Shown: one piece after another, positions 6,271 to 14,468 of the stretch
Numbering within the stretch: position 1 is the stretch's first letter
How the letters are laid out: the number at the start of each line of letters is the position of its first letter
DNA from: JTS-RE9 sp964649195
GTDB lineage: Bacteria > Planctomycetota > Phycisphaerae > Phycisphaerales > Phycisphaeraceae
Length of the DNA: 36,286 nt
NCBI GenBank assembly: GCA_964649195.1
Contig: CAZYPK010000036.1
Coordinates: forward strand, 1-36,286
Direction of reading: 5' to 3'
Notes under the pieces: model-generated
The model's database searches: none
The model's input: only the letters and a program-made list of their open reading frames with translations
What the model was told of the DNA's origin: nothing
Made by a program: the position numbers and the translations under genes

Positions 6271-6645
6271 AGCCGCGACTCAACGAGTCGCGGAGATCAA
6301 CAGCCTGAAGGGGGAGGAATCGCGCCGTGGTGAACGATGTCGAAGACCGTGCGACACGAATACCCGGCCCTCGGCCCCGAGAGCAGGGCGCGGAGAATAG
6401 GCTGTGCATCCACTGCGATGCCTTGCGCCTCTTCAGTCTGTTCGCGTCCGCGACTCAACGAGTCGCGGAGATCAACAGCCTGAAGGGGGCGGAATCGCGC
6501 CGTGGTGAACGATGTCGAAAACCGTGCGACACGAATACCCGGCCCCCGGCCCCGAGAGCAGGGCGCGGAGAACAGGCTGTGCATCCACTGCGATGCCTTG
6601 CGCCTCTTCAGGCTGCTCGCGTCCGCGACTCGTTGAGTCGCGGCT
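6271..6645. repeat. Hairpin-bounded palindromic element (family A), tandem 175-bp duplication
   Basis: Three copies of the hairpin CCGCGACTC-AAC-GAGTCGCGG (or its reverse complement, loop GTT) start at 6273, 6448 and 6623, exactly 175 bp apart. The two 175-bp units between them differ at only a handful of positions. Next to the hairpins ATCAACAGCCTGAAG and CTTCAGGCTG form further inverted arms. Other copies are at 20956-21210, 28086-28258 and 34269-34443. There is no open gene in this 450-bp spacer. Confidence 0.85.
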
Positions 6646-6699
6646 CTGCCCCCGGTTCCCCCGGTTCCTCCGGCTCTGATGCCACGGTCCGGCAACCGG

Positions 6700-7407
6700 T
6701 CACTGGCTCTTTTCCTTTTCCGCAGCCTTCGCCTTGGATTTGGCCACCCCTTTTTCCGCGGCGGCCTTGCTCATCGCTTCCCGCTGTTCATCGGTGAGGA
6801 CTTCCTTTTCGATGCGGGCGGCCAGTTCGGTCTTGACCTTGTTCAGGTCTTTCGTGCTGATGTCCAGGCTCAACGCCTTGCCGGTTTCCACGGCGATCGC
6901 CTTGGTGCGAACCTTCTGGGCATCGGTGAGCTGGGCCTTGCTGAAGCGGGTCATGGCGCCGACATAGAGGTTGTAGCCCTGAAGGTGGCTGCGCTGCTCG
7001 GGGGTGAGCGCCGCCTGGAGTTTGGCTTTGCCATCGTCTTCGATGGCGGTGCGGGATTGGCGCAGTTTTTTGAGGTCATCGCCGGCCTGTTTCGCTGCCG
7101 CGGTGTCGTTGGCTTCTTTGGCCTTTTTCTCCGCGGCGGTCAGCTCGGCGAGTTTGTCGCCATGCTCGGCATCCCACTTCTTCATCGCTTCGTTGCGATC
7201 GCCCAGCGAGGCGGCCAGTTGCCTGCGCTGCTCCGCGGAAAGCTGCAATTCGCCGGCGATGATGGCGTAGTAGCCCTGAAGGCCGTCGGCGGATTTGGCC
7301 TTGGATTTCGCTTTGGGCTTCTCCTCGTTTTGAGCCAGGGCAACGACCGGCAAGACGAGCAAGGCCATCAGCAGCACGAGCCGGCGCGAAGAAGGAATCA
7401 CAGACAT
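6700..7407 (-). CDS. Exported LTxxQ-repeat (Spy-like) coiled-coil protein
   Basis: 235 residues. A signal peptide (SSRRLVLLMALLVLPVVALAQ) is followed by a Lys/Ala-rich helical region with repeated L-[TS]-x-x-Q motifs: LSAEQRRQL, LTPEQRSHL, LTDAQKV, LTDEQREAM. Such motifs occur in Spy/CpxP-like periplasmic proteins, but the match here is by motif only. The ATG chosen has GGGAGG 6 bases upstream; the frame extends 30 codons further without support. The C-terminus is very basic (AKSKAKAAEKEK). Monocistronic. The role may be periplasmic chaperone or structural; not certain. Confidence 0.75.
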   Translation of the reverse strand: MSVIPSSRRLVLLMALLVLPVVALAQNEEKPKAKSKAKSADGLQGYYAIIAGELQLSAEQRRQLAASLGDRNEAMKKWDAEHGDKLAELTAAEKKAKEANDTAAAKQAGDDLKKLRQSRTAIEDDGKAKLQAALTPEQRSHLQGYNLYVGAMTRFSKAQLTDAQKVRTKAIAVETGKALSLDISTKDLNKVKTELAARIEKEVLTDEQREAMSKAAAEKGVAKSKAKAAEKEKSQ

Positions 7408-8039
7408 GCAAAGCCTCCCGATGGGGCTGTGAAGAAAGGCCACCCTCGCAAGCCCCAATTTGCGAAGGTGATGACAATGGCCCACCACGAGCCGCAAGAC
7501 AGCGGAATATGTTAATCAGCGGCGGCGGCGATGCAAGTGGGGTGTTGGGGGGGGGTAGGAGGACAGAAGTCAGGGGTCGGAGGTCGGAGCGAAGCCGCAA
7601 GCGGCTGTGGGACAGGGACGGGGGACGGGAATCGGAGCGAAGCCGCAAGCGGCTGTGGGGTCCTGTTTTCTGTTTCCTCCCCCTGCACAATCTGCAATCG
7701 TGCGTATGAATGAGTGGGTGGTGCGTTGCGCTGACGGCGCGAAGCCGCGAGCGGCTTGGGAGGTGGAATGAAGTGATCGCCGTGCCTTGCGACAGCCGAT
7801 AAGTGGAACGATGAGTTGCGGAAAAACAGGGTCCGGTAATTTCAATGTTGGAATTGTTGGCGAAAATGAATCGTTGGCGATTGACTAGTTTCAGGTGATC
7901 GTAAGATTGTGATGATGGGCATTGAGGCGCGCTCGGCGCGAGCATTGAGAACCGCGGACGGATCGGCTTGGCGTTGAACAAGGCGGGCGGATCATTCCCC
8001 GGTTCTCACGGCTCACCAGCCGCGACAAGGAGCTTCACC
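7408..8039. repeat. Spacer with two family H repeat copies
   Basis: No convincing gene. GGAGCGAAGCCGCAAGCGGC followed by TGTGGG occurs at about 7586-7611 and again at 7634-7659, 48 bp apart, with a degenerate third copy at 7739-7758. The same palindromic core occurs at 16951-16982, 30104-30127 and 34121-34152. The segment nearer 8040 is less GC-rich and probably holds the promoter of the plus-strand gene, but no clear -35/-10 pair was found. Confidence 0.6.
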
Positions 8040-8855
8040 ATGAGCGCCACTTCCTTCGTCAATAATGCGCGTTTCGCCTCGATTCGTCCGCTGGTCCGCT
8101 ATGTGGATGAGCAGCAGGCGGTCGTCGAGGTGATGGTCAATCTTCGGCAGCCGCTGCCGATGCCTGCGACATCGAAGCGAAGAGTGACGGCGACGGCGCT
8201 GCCTCGCGATGTGCAGGTTCGTGTGAATGTCGATACGGAGGACGGCTTCCATGACGAGGAGGCGTTTCACCTGACGCCGCGCAGCGACACGGGGTCGGTG
8301 AAGGTGAAGATCGTCGAGCCTCGGCGCTGGTGGCCTGCGGGCATGGGCGATCAGCCGCTGTACAAGCTGAGCGTTGATCTGATGGTCGATGGCGAAGAGG
8401 CGGACACCTGGTCCGGCACGGTCGGCCTCACCAGCGTGCGTCAATGGAAGTGGCTCGACCCGTCGGGCCACCCGAAGGGGCTGATGGTCAACGGGCTGGA
8501 GTGCAACATCGGCGCGGTGGTGCCTGTCGATCTGGTTCATGAGCGGCATCTGCTTCCGGTCACCGGCGACTCGCTGATGATCGTACGCGGGCACTGGGGT
8601 TCGGATGTGCTTTACGAGGCCGCCGACCGCGCGGGCATTCTGCTGATTCAGACGGTGCCGCTGGATGCGGAGGACCGTCACGAGGAGGCGATCATCGAGC
8701 AGATCAACCGCCTGTCCCGGCACCCGTCACTGGCGGGCTGGTATGTGGGGCATCTGGGCTGGTACACGCAGCGGATGGCGTACCTGATCGAGTGTTTGGA
8801 CCCGACCCGGCCGGTGTTCAAGGAAATACCGGAGCCGCACGACTGGGCGGCGTAA
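8040..8855 (+). CDS. Short GH2 / beta-mannosidase-like protein
   Basis: 271 residues, cytoplasmic (no signal peptide). The ATG has AAGGAG 7 bases upstream. IVEPRRWWPAGMGDQPLYKL matches the end of a GH2 beta-sandwich domain (consensus P-x-x-WWP-x-G-x-G-x-Q-x-LY). Later LMIVRGHWGSDVLYEAADRAGILLIQ and HPSLAGWYVG resemble the entry to the GH2 TIM barrel (WGG-YE, GI-L-Q, HPS). Full GH2 enzymes exceed 600 residues. Here the barrel stops early and no catalytic Asn-Glu pair (NE) is apparent, so it may be a non-catalytic relative. Its closest family is inferred from motif order only. Confidence 0.65.
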   Translation: MSATSFVNNARFASIRPLVRYVDEQQAVVEVMVNLRQPLPMPATSKRRVTATALPRDVQVRVNVDTEDGFHDEEAFHLTPRSDTGSVKVKIVEPRRWWPAGMGDQPLYKLSVDLMVDGEEADTWSGTVGLTSVRQWKWLDPSGHPKGLMVNGLECNIGAVVPVDLVHERHLLPVTGDSLMIVRGHWGSDVLYEAADRAGILLIQTVPLDAEDRHEEAIIEQINRLSRHPSLAGWYVGHLGWYTQRMAYLIECLDPTRPVFKEIPEPHDWAA

Positions 8856-8862
8856 GGGAAGT

Positions 8863-8995
8863 AGTTCTGAGTTCTGGGTTCTGAGTTCTGAGTTGAAAGG
8901 CAGTCAAGGCAAAGCGAGGGGTTGAAACCCTCAAATCCGCAATCCGCAATTGCTTCAACTCAGAACTCGGAACTCAGAACTCAGAACTTGTTTTT
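8863..8995. terminator. Long inverted repeat between convergent genes
   Basis: Arms 8863-8897 and 8954-8988 (35 nt each, two mismatches) are built from AGTTCTG units; a small hairpin (GAGGG-CCCTC) lies in the loop and TTGTTTTT follows. It lies between the GH2-like gene and the convergent MFS gene and could stop transcription from the plus strand. Confidence 0.6.
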
Positions 8996-10542
8996 CACTC
9001 CGGCAGTTCGCGTCCCTTCGTTTCCGGGCCGAACCAGATGATGATGACGCCGATGAAGTAGATGAAGGCGAGCACCGCTCCGGCGCGGGCAAAGCCCCCC
9101 AGTCCCCGTTCGAGGTTGGCGGCTTGCAGCGTGCCGATGGCGGCGAGGATGCGTCCGAAGTTGAAGGCGAAGCCCTGGCTGGTGGCGCGGATGCGGGTGC
9201 GGAAGAGTTCGGGGAGGTAGAAGGGGAAGAAGCCGTAGAAGGATGCGGTGATGCCGCCGGCGATGAAGGTCATCCAGAGGAACGGCCAGCCGTAGGCCGT
9301 GTTGTCGCGGAAGAGCAGTTGGCAGGCGATGAAGGATCCCACGCACATGAGGCAATAGGTGATTCGCCTGCCGATTTTCTCGGCCAGCAGGGCGCCGATG
9401 ATGGTGCCGATGATCGCGCCGAGGGCGATCATGATCTGCACGTACTCGACGCCGAAGGTCATGCCCGGCCCCTGGTAATTGGACGGATCTTTTATCTCGC
9501 CGATGAGCTGCCTGGTCCATCGCGGCACCCATTGGATGGTGCCCCAGGTGCCCAGGAGGGCGACGCCGGTGAGTCCCGCGCCCAGCAGCAGCCGTCGCAT
9601 CACGCTGCCGGTTTCGCCGCCGTGACTGATGGCGGCGGTGCCCGCGGTGGCGGCGGCGGCATCGGCGCGGAAAAGGTAACGCTTGACCGGGTACATGTAG
9701 CCGAAAAGGGCGATGACGATGCCGATCAGGGTGACGGGCCATTGGATCAGCGGGCTGGTGACCAGCGGCGACCAGACGACGACCACGACGCCCGCCGCGG
9801 CGCATCCGATGAGCACGCCGATGAGGTCGCCCGTCTGCCAGTGGGACGTGGAGCCTGAATCCTTTTCGTGCTGCCATTTTTCGGATTCGGGAACGAAGAG
9901 ACGGATGAAGAAGATGAGCAGGGCGGGGAAGGCGCCGCTGATCATGAGGATTCGCCAGGGGTAGGGCGCGCCGGGTTCGAGGGCGGATCGGATGGCGATG
10001 CTCAGCACGCCGCACAGGAGGAAGCCGACGTTCGCCGCCGCCCCGATGAGACCGGCGATGAAGGCTCTGCTCTTGCCGGGCCAAAGCTCGCTGACCAGGG
10101 CCACGCCCAGCGACCATTCGCCGCCCATGCCCAGCGAAGCGATGAACCGCAGCACGGCAATGTGCCACGCTTCCGTGGCCAGCCCGCACAGGCCGGAGAA
10201 GATGGCGTAGGTGAAGATGGACATCGCCATGGCGCGGACGCGCCCGATCTTGTCGCCCAGCCAGCCGAAGACGACGCCGCCCGTCGCCGCCCCGATGAGG
10301 AACACCGCCATGATGACGCCGAACCACTGGCCCGCCTGGGCGCCGGCGGCCTTCTTCATGGCCTCGATGTCGGCCGCGCTCATCGCATCGGTGATCTCAG
10401 GCGTGAGCAGTTCCGTGAGCGCCGGGGCTCCCGTCATCGGAAACAGGCCCATCTCGAAGCCGTCAAACATCCAGCCGAGGATCGCCGCGATCAGCGCCAT
10501 CCACTTGCCGGTGGAAGTGGTCTTGCTTTCGAGAGTCGTCAT
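8995..10542 (-). CDS. MFS transporter, sugar/organic-acid type
   Basis: 515 residues with 12 predicted membrane segments. The loop 2-3 motif GWLGDKIGRVRAM (G-x-x-x-D-x-x-G-R) and the second-half counterpart LLAEKIGRR identify the major facilitator superfamily. PESEKW after helix 6 and LPELFRTRIRATSQG are typical of the sialate/aromatic-acid/sugar-acid symporter branch. The central cytoplasmic loop is long (residues about 230-335, with two extra hydrophobic stretches). The substrate cannot be told. It is probably its own transcription unit, upstream of a repeat-rich spacer. Confidence 0.9.
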   Translation of the reverse strand: MTTLESKTTSTGKWMALIAAILGWMFDGFEMGLFPMTGAPALTELLTPEITDAMSAADIEAMKKAAGAQAGQWFGVIMAVFLIGAATGGVVFGWLGDKIGRVRAMAMSIFTYAIFSGLCGLATEAWHIAVLRFIASLGMGGEWSLGVALVSELWPGKSRAFIAGLIGAAANVGFLLCGVLSIAIRSALEPGAPYPWRILMISGAFPALLIFFIRLFVPESEKWQHEKDSGSTSHWQTGDLIGVLIGCAAAGVVVVVWSPLVTSPLIQWPVTLIGIVIALFGYMYPVKRYLFRADAAAATAGTAAISHGGETGSVMRRLLLGAGLTGVALLGTWGTIQWVPRWTRQLIGEIKDPSNYQGPGMTFGVEYVQIMIALGAIIGTIIGALLAEKIGRRITYCLMCVGSFIACQLLFRDNTAYGWPFLWMTFIAGGITASFYGFFPFYLPELFRTRIRATSQGFAFNFGRILAAIGTLQAANLERGLGGFARAGAVLAFIYFIGVIIIWFGPETKGRELPE

Positions 10543-10864
10543 CGTTTGAGCTCACCCAATGAATGAAGGATGTCAGCGTTGAAGAAGGTCAGCGCGATTC
10601 GTCCATCATCGGTGCGGAAAGGGTTCGATGCAACCGGCTATCGCCAGGGCCGTTTAGTTCTCCGAAGCGCCTTCGTTGGGAAGCTCCAAATGACAAAGCT
10701 CAAGCTCCAAACAAGCTCCAAAGGACGGAAATGAAAAAAACAAGGAATTCGGATCGCGCATGATTTCCGCTTTTTTCCTTCGGAATTGGAGCTTGTTTGA
10801 GATTTGGTGATTGCGATTTGTGATTTCAAGCCGCACGTAATCCAGGAATTAAACGGCACTGGTC
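10543..10864. repeat. Spacer with family D inverted repeat
   Basis: No gene seen. CAAACAAGCTCCAA-type sequence at 10681-10725 is inverted against TTGGAGCTTGTTTGAGATTT at 10786-10813. The latter 28 bp are identical to 195-222. Confidence 0.6.
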
Positions 10865-11653
10865 CTATTGCGCACCATGCTGCCACACCGCCCTGCCGAC
10901 CCAGAACGGGCCGAGGTTTTCCAGGTAGAGCGAGGTTTGCTGCGTCTTGCGCATCGTCTGCACCAGGGCGCTGAGCGGGAAGAGGTCTTTGCCGATGAGT
11001 CCGATCACGAAGTCGTTGTCGCTTTGATCCAGACCGTGGCAGGCCAGGCGGATGTCGTGGCCGTAGTCGCCCGCACCGAACGCCATGCCGATCGTGCCAT
11101 GCTCGCGGAGGATCGCCATCTGCTCCTCCTTGGGCAGATGCTCGAACTTGCCGCTGCGGCGAAGCGGATACCACACGGCCCACTTCCACGCGGGGTTCGT
11201 CACCGTTCGGCGAGGCCGCTCGAAAAGCGTCTCCTCCAGGTTCGGCTCATAACCCAGCGAATAAGTGCGACCGAACATGGTGTACCGCGGCCTGGGCGTC
11301 AGGCTCGCAAACGGCTCGCGCGACAGGAGCGGACGCAGCGTGTCGATGAAGAAGTTCGGATCGAGGTTCATCGTGAGAATCGCCACGCCTTGCGGATCGT
11401 TGAGGTCTTCATAGAGGGCGCCCTGGATGTGCGAAGCCGCCAGCGCTTGGCCCAGCGCGTGCGAATCCTTGCAGCCGGTGAAGGCGAGCAGTTGCATGAA
11501 CAGGCGGGTGTCGGACTTCTGCGGCTGGCCGTTTTTGACGCCGCCTTTTTCGGAGAGATCGGGAATCTCCGGGCGAGGCATGGACATGGCGGGGGTTCCG
11601 GTTCCGGGGGTTCCGGGGGTTCCGGGGGCGGGATGAGTGGAGGCTTGGGACAT
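10865..11653 (-). CDS. Chlorite dismutase / HemQ-family protein
   Basis: 262 residues. The C-terminal half matches the chlorite dismutase-like fold: VWYPLRRSGKFEHLPKEEQ, ILREHGTIG, CHGLDQSDNDFVIGL, LVQTMRKTQQTSLYLENLGP and FWVGR follow the order of HemQ (coproheme decarboxylase) motifs, including the Tyr of the Y-P motif. Such proteins bind heme or coproheme and either finish heme synthesis or decompose chlorite/peroxide; which applies is uncertain, and no heme genes are nearby. ATG 11653 is chosen (GGAG 8 bases upstream); the longer frame starts at TTG. The N-terminus (PGTPGTPGTGTP) is low-complexity, coded by CCCCCGGAACC-like repeats. Confidence 0.8.
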   Translation of the reverse strand: MSQASTHPAPGTPGTPGTGTPAMSMPRPEIPDLSEKGGVKNGQPQKSDTRLFMQLLAFTGCKDSHALGQALAASHIQGALYEDLNDPQGVAILTMNLDPNFFIDTLRPLLSREPFASLTPRPRYTMFGRTYSLGYEPNLEETLFERPRRTVTNPAWKWAVWYPLRRSGKFEHLPKEEQMAILREHGTIGMAFGAGDYGHDIRLACHGLDQSDNDFVIGLIGKDLFPLSALVQTMRKTQQTSLYLENLGPFWVGRAVWQHGAQ

Positions 11654-11722
11654 CGAAAAAACTCCAGGGATCAAGGATTGAACGAACCCATGATTGTATG
11701 CGGGGACGCAGGCACGGGGGCT

Positions 11723-12901
11723 TCAAGCTCCCGTGCCTTGCGCCCTTCGGTTCCAGTTCTCATCCACGAACATGTTGAGTCCCGGGTCCTGGATCACGCC
11801 ATCGATTTTCTTCGCCTCGTTCGACTTGATGAAATCGAGATCGAGCGTCAGGCCCCAGCCGGGGCCTTGCGGAAGTTGGAACGAGCCATCGACCACCTGC
11901 GGATAAGGCGAGCCGCACTGTTTGATGCCTTCATCCACGAAGTCGTTGAAATGTTCGAGGATTTTGCCGTTTCGCAGGGTCATCATCAGGTGCAGCGCCG
12001 CCGTGGTGGAGACGATGCCGCCCACGTTGTGCGGGGCGACGACGATGCTGTACGTCTCCGCGGTGGAGGCGATCTTCTTGACTTCGTACAGGCCGCCGCA
12101 CTGGTTGATGTCGGGTTGAATGATGTGTACGCAGCGATCCTCGAAGAGGTCGCGGAACTGCGACGCGCGGTAGAGCCGCTCACCGGTGGCGATGGGAATG
12201 GAGGTGTGTGCCGCCACATGCCTCAGCGCCCCGGCATCCTCCGGTCTGCAAGGCTCCTCGATCCAGCTCGGATGAAATTGCTCGATCGCCTTGGCAATCT
12301 CAACCGCCTGATGCGGCGCGAACCGGCCGTGCATCTCGATGAGCAGTTCGACCTCCGGTCCGACCGCGCTTCGCACCGCCTCGATCAGCGCGATCGACTT
12401 GCGAAACTCGGCCCGGCTCAGCTCAAGATCACCATTGCCAAACGGATCAAACTTCATCGCCTTGTACCCTTTGGCGGTGACGCGCTTCGCGGCGGCGGCG
12501 AACTGCTCGGGCGAACGCTCGACGGTGTACCACCCGTTGGCGTAGGCGGGGACCTTCTCGCGCACCTTGCCGCCGATCATCTGATACACCGGCAGCTTCG
12601 CCTCCTTGCCGATGATGTCCCAGCAGGCCATCTCGATCAGCGCCAACCCGGTCATGACCACCTCCCCCGCCGAGCCGAAGTCGAGCAGCGTCAGCCGACG
12701 GTAAAGCGCTTCGATGTCGTGCGGATCATGGCCGATGATGTGACGGCGGACATCGAGCAGATACTGCGCCACGGTGTGCGTCTTGCCGACGACGCGGGCC
12801 TCGCCCACGCCGGTGTGGCCGGTGTCGGTTTCGACGAGGACGTAGGTGAGGTTGCGCCAGGGCGTGGAGACGATGAAGGTTTGATAGTGGGTGATGCGCA
12901 T
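11723..12901 (-). CDS. Enolase-superfamily dehydratase/racemase (mandelate racemase group)
   Basis: 392 residues, close to the family length. The capping domain (residues 1-120) precedes a barrel with the metal ligands of the group: Glu in LLIEMHGRF, Glu in WIEEP and Glu in ATGER. QPDINQCGG and the base-type His in VAPHNVGG follow, as in D-galactonate dehydratase-like members. The reaction is abstraction of a proton next to a carboxylate of a sugar acid, giving a 2-keto-3-deoxy acid; the exact substrate is not certain. It lies upstream of the chlorite-dismutase-family gene on the same strand, but separated by 69 bases. Confidence 0.85.
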   Translation of the reverse strand: MRITHYQTFIVSTPWRNLTYVLVETDTGHTGVGEARVVGKTHTVAQYLLDVRRHIIGHDPHDIEALYRRLTLLDFGSAGEVVMTGLALIEMACWDIIGKEAKLPVYQMIGGKVREKVPAYANGWYTVERSPEQFAAAAKRVTAKGYKAMKFDPFGNGDLELSRAEFRKSIALIEAVRSAVGPEVELLIEMHGRFAPHQAVEIAKAIEQFHPSWIEEPCRPEDAGALRHVAAHTSIPIATGERLYRASQFRDLFEDRCVHIIQPDINQCGGLYEVKKIASTAETYSIVVAPHNVGGIVSTTAALHLMMTLRNGKILEHFNDFVDEGIKQCGSPYPQVVDGSFQLPQGPGWGLTLDLDFIKSNEAKKIDGVIQDPGLNMFVDENWNRRAQGTGA

Positions 12902-13005
12902 GGAAGTCTCGAAAAATCACGAAACCATGAAACCAAGAAAACAAGAAATGGTTTGAGCGCGAGCCATTTCCTGCTTTCTTGTTTTCCTGCTTTCCTGTTT
13001 TTCCT

Positions 13006-13887
13006 TCACTCCAGCGCCGCCGTGCCGCCGATGATTTCGGTCAGCTCGGTGGTGATCGCCGTCTGGCGGGCGCGGTTGAACTTGCGGCTGAGCGCCTTGC
13101 CCATCTTGCTGGCCGCATCGGTGGCGGCCTTCATGGCGATCATGCGGGCGATGTGTTCGCTGACGATCGCCTCATTGAAGCTTTGGAACAGCCGGGTCTT
13201 CACCGTCACCGGCAACAGTTCCGCCAGCAACTGGGCGGGGGCGGGGGAGAAATCGTATGCGACCGGATGCTTCTCCCTGCCCGCATCGGCGGCGGGCTTT
13301 TCCAGAGGCAGAAGCTGCATCACGACCGGTTTCTGGCGGGACATCGTTTCGAACGACATATAGATCAGCCGGATCGCGTCGTACTTGCCTTCGCCGTACC
13401 GGGCCATGTATTCCTTGGCCAGGGCTTCGACATCGGCGAACTTGGGTTTGTCGCCGAACTGGCTGTGAATGCGCGACACGGCAGTCTTGTTGAACTTGAA
13501 GAAGCCCGCGCCCTTTTTGCCGACCACTTCGATGTCGATCCGCTTGTCGGTGTTGTCCGCGAAGAAGTGCATGGCGGTGCGCAGGATGTTGGCGTTGTAC
13601 CCGCCGCACAAGCCGCGGTTGGCCGTCAGCACCAGCACCAGTTCCCGGCCCACCGCGGGATCGGGCTTCCTCAGCAGCGGCTGATCGCCGGCGCCCGAAG
13701 CGGCGGCGGCGGCGGCGGCAAGCTCGGCCACCAGCTCCGCGATCTTCTGCGTATAAGGCTTGGCGCCGGTCGCACGACGGCTGGCCGCCTGGAACTGTGC
13801 ATTGGCGATCAGCTGCATCGTCTTGGTGATGCGCTTGATGTTGCCCACCGCCTTCATGCGGCCCTTGATTTCGCGCGTTTTTGCCAT
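13006..13887 (-). CDS. atpG: F-type ATP synthase gamma subunit
   Basis: 293 residues. The N-terminus REIKGRMKAVGNIKRITKTMQLIA is the highly conserved rotor helix; LTANRGLCGGYN marks the central part; the C-terminus MIAMKAATDAASKMGKAL...FNRARQTAITTELTEIIGG is the second rotor helix. Gamma couples c-ring rotation to catalysis in the alpha3beta3 head. No other atp gene adjoins it: the neighbours are an enolase-superfamily gene and a small basic protein, so it lies outside any F1Fo operon in this window. An Ala-rich run (about residues 56-64) is coded by GCC repeats. Confidence 0.95.
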   Translation of the reverse strand: MAKTREIKGRMKAVGNIKRITKTMQLIANAQFQAASRRATGAKPYTQKIAELVAELAAAAAAASGAGDQPLLRKPDPAVGRELVLVLTANRGLCGGYNANILRTAMHFFADNTDKRIDIEVVGKKGAGFFKFNKTAVSRIHSQFGDKPKFADVEALAKEYMARYGEGKYDAIRLIYMSFETMSRQKPVVMQLLPLEKPAADAGREKHPVAYDFSPAPAQLLAELLPVTVKTRLFQSFNEAIVSEHIARMIAMKAATDAASKMGKALSRKFNRARQTAITTELTEIIGGTAALE

Positions 13888-13936
13888 GGGACGGGCATGA
13901 TAGCGAAACCGCCCCGCGTGGCAACGGCGGGGGATT

Positions 13937-13974
13937 CATAGCCGCAGCGTCCTCGCTGCGCGTCTGCGGAACAG
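13937..13974. repeat. Dispersed repeat family C, copy 1
   Basis: ATAGCCGCAGCGTCCTCGCT followed by GCGCGTCTGCGG, matched at 30064-30100 with a single substitution before ACAG. Located in the divergent spacer between atpG and the small basic gene. Confidence 0.8.
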
Positions 13975-14060
13975 CGACTTGACGATACCCGCGTCTTACG
14001 CCATAATGCTCGGCTCGCTTTTGTCCCGAACTCCAGCAAGGCCCTCCGAAGGGATATGAC

Positions 14061-14378
14061 ATGGCAACGACTGTTCAACCCGGCACCACCATCACCGTCA
14101 AAGTCGTCAAAACCCCCACCAATGTCGCGGCGGCCAAGACCCTCGTCCGGCTGCTGAGCAAGGACAAGGCGGTCATGGCCGAGAACAAGCGTCAGCGGCA
14201 GATTCGCAAGCGTCTTTACGCCCCGCAGGCCCGCGGCGGCCGCACCTACGGCGGCCATGTCGTCAAGCAGCACCCCATTGCCGGCAAACTCGGCGAACAG
14301 GGCACCATCTTCGCCTCCCTCGAAGTCGTCACCGCCCTTAAGAGCGTCGAGCGATTCGTTGAAATCACGCAGGTCTGA
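14061..14378 (+). CDS. Small basic conserved-looking protein, function unknown
   Basis: 105 residues, strongly basic in the middle (ENKRQRQIRKRLYAPQARGGRTYGGHVVKQ). It is bounded by an N-terminal beta-like stretch (TTITVKVVKTPTN) and a C-terminal one (VERFVEITQV). The pattern looks like a nucleic-acid-binding protein, but I recognise no family and it is not a standard ribosomal protein. ATG with AAGGG 8 bases upstream, followed by a strong terminator, so it is a one-gene unit divergent from atpG. Confidence 0.75.
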   Translation: MATTVQPGTTITVKVVKTPTNVAAAKTLVRLLSKDKAVMAENKRQRQIRKRLYAPQARGGRTYGGHVVKQHPIAGKLGEQGTIFASLEVVTALKSVERFVEITQV

Positions 14379-14405
14379 AGTTGGTGAATATCTGAAATAA
14401 CAGAA

Positions 14406-14436
14406 CCCACGCACAGGAGTGCGTGGGCTTTTTTTT
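14406..14436 (+). terminator. Rho-independent terminator
   Basis: CCCACGCAC-AGGA-GTGCGTGGG then C and eight T. It shares its stem sequence with the hairpin at 26450-26480. Confidence 0.9.
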
Positions 14437-14468
14437 GGTTTTGCTGCTGCTGCAACTGCCGCTGATGT

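Noticed and set aside
6271..6645. CRISPR-like repeat
   Set aside because: Spacing is a full 175-bp tandem duplication with near-identical 'spacers' and no cas genes.
10868..13363. Long plus-strand open frame of 831 codons
   Set aside because: It runs antisense to the chlorite-dismutase-family and enolase-superfamily genes, is rich in Arg/His/Leu as expected of a GC-rich shadow frame, and matches no family.
14061..14378. Ribosomal protein identity for the small basic protein
   Set aside because: Size and charge fit, but no signature of any standard ribosomal protein family could be recognised.
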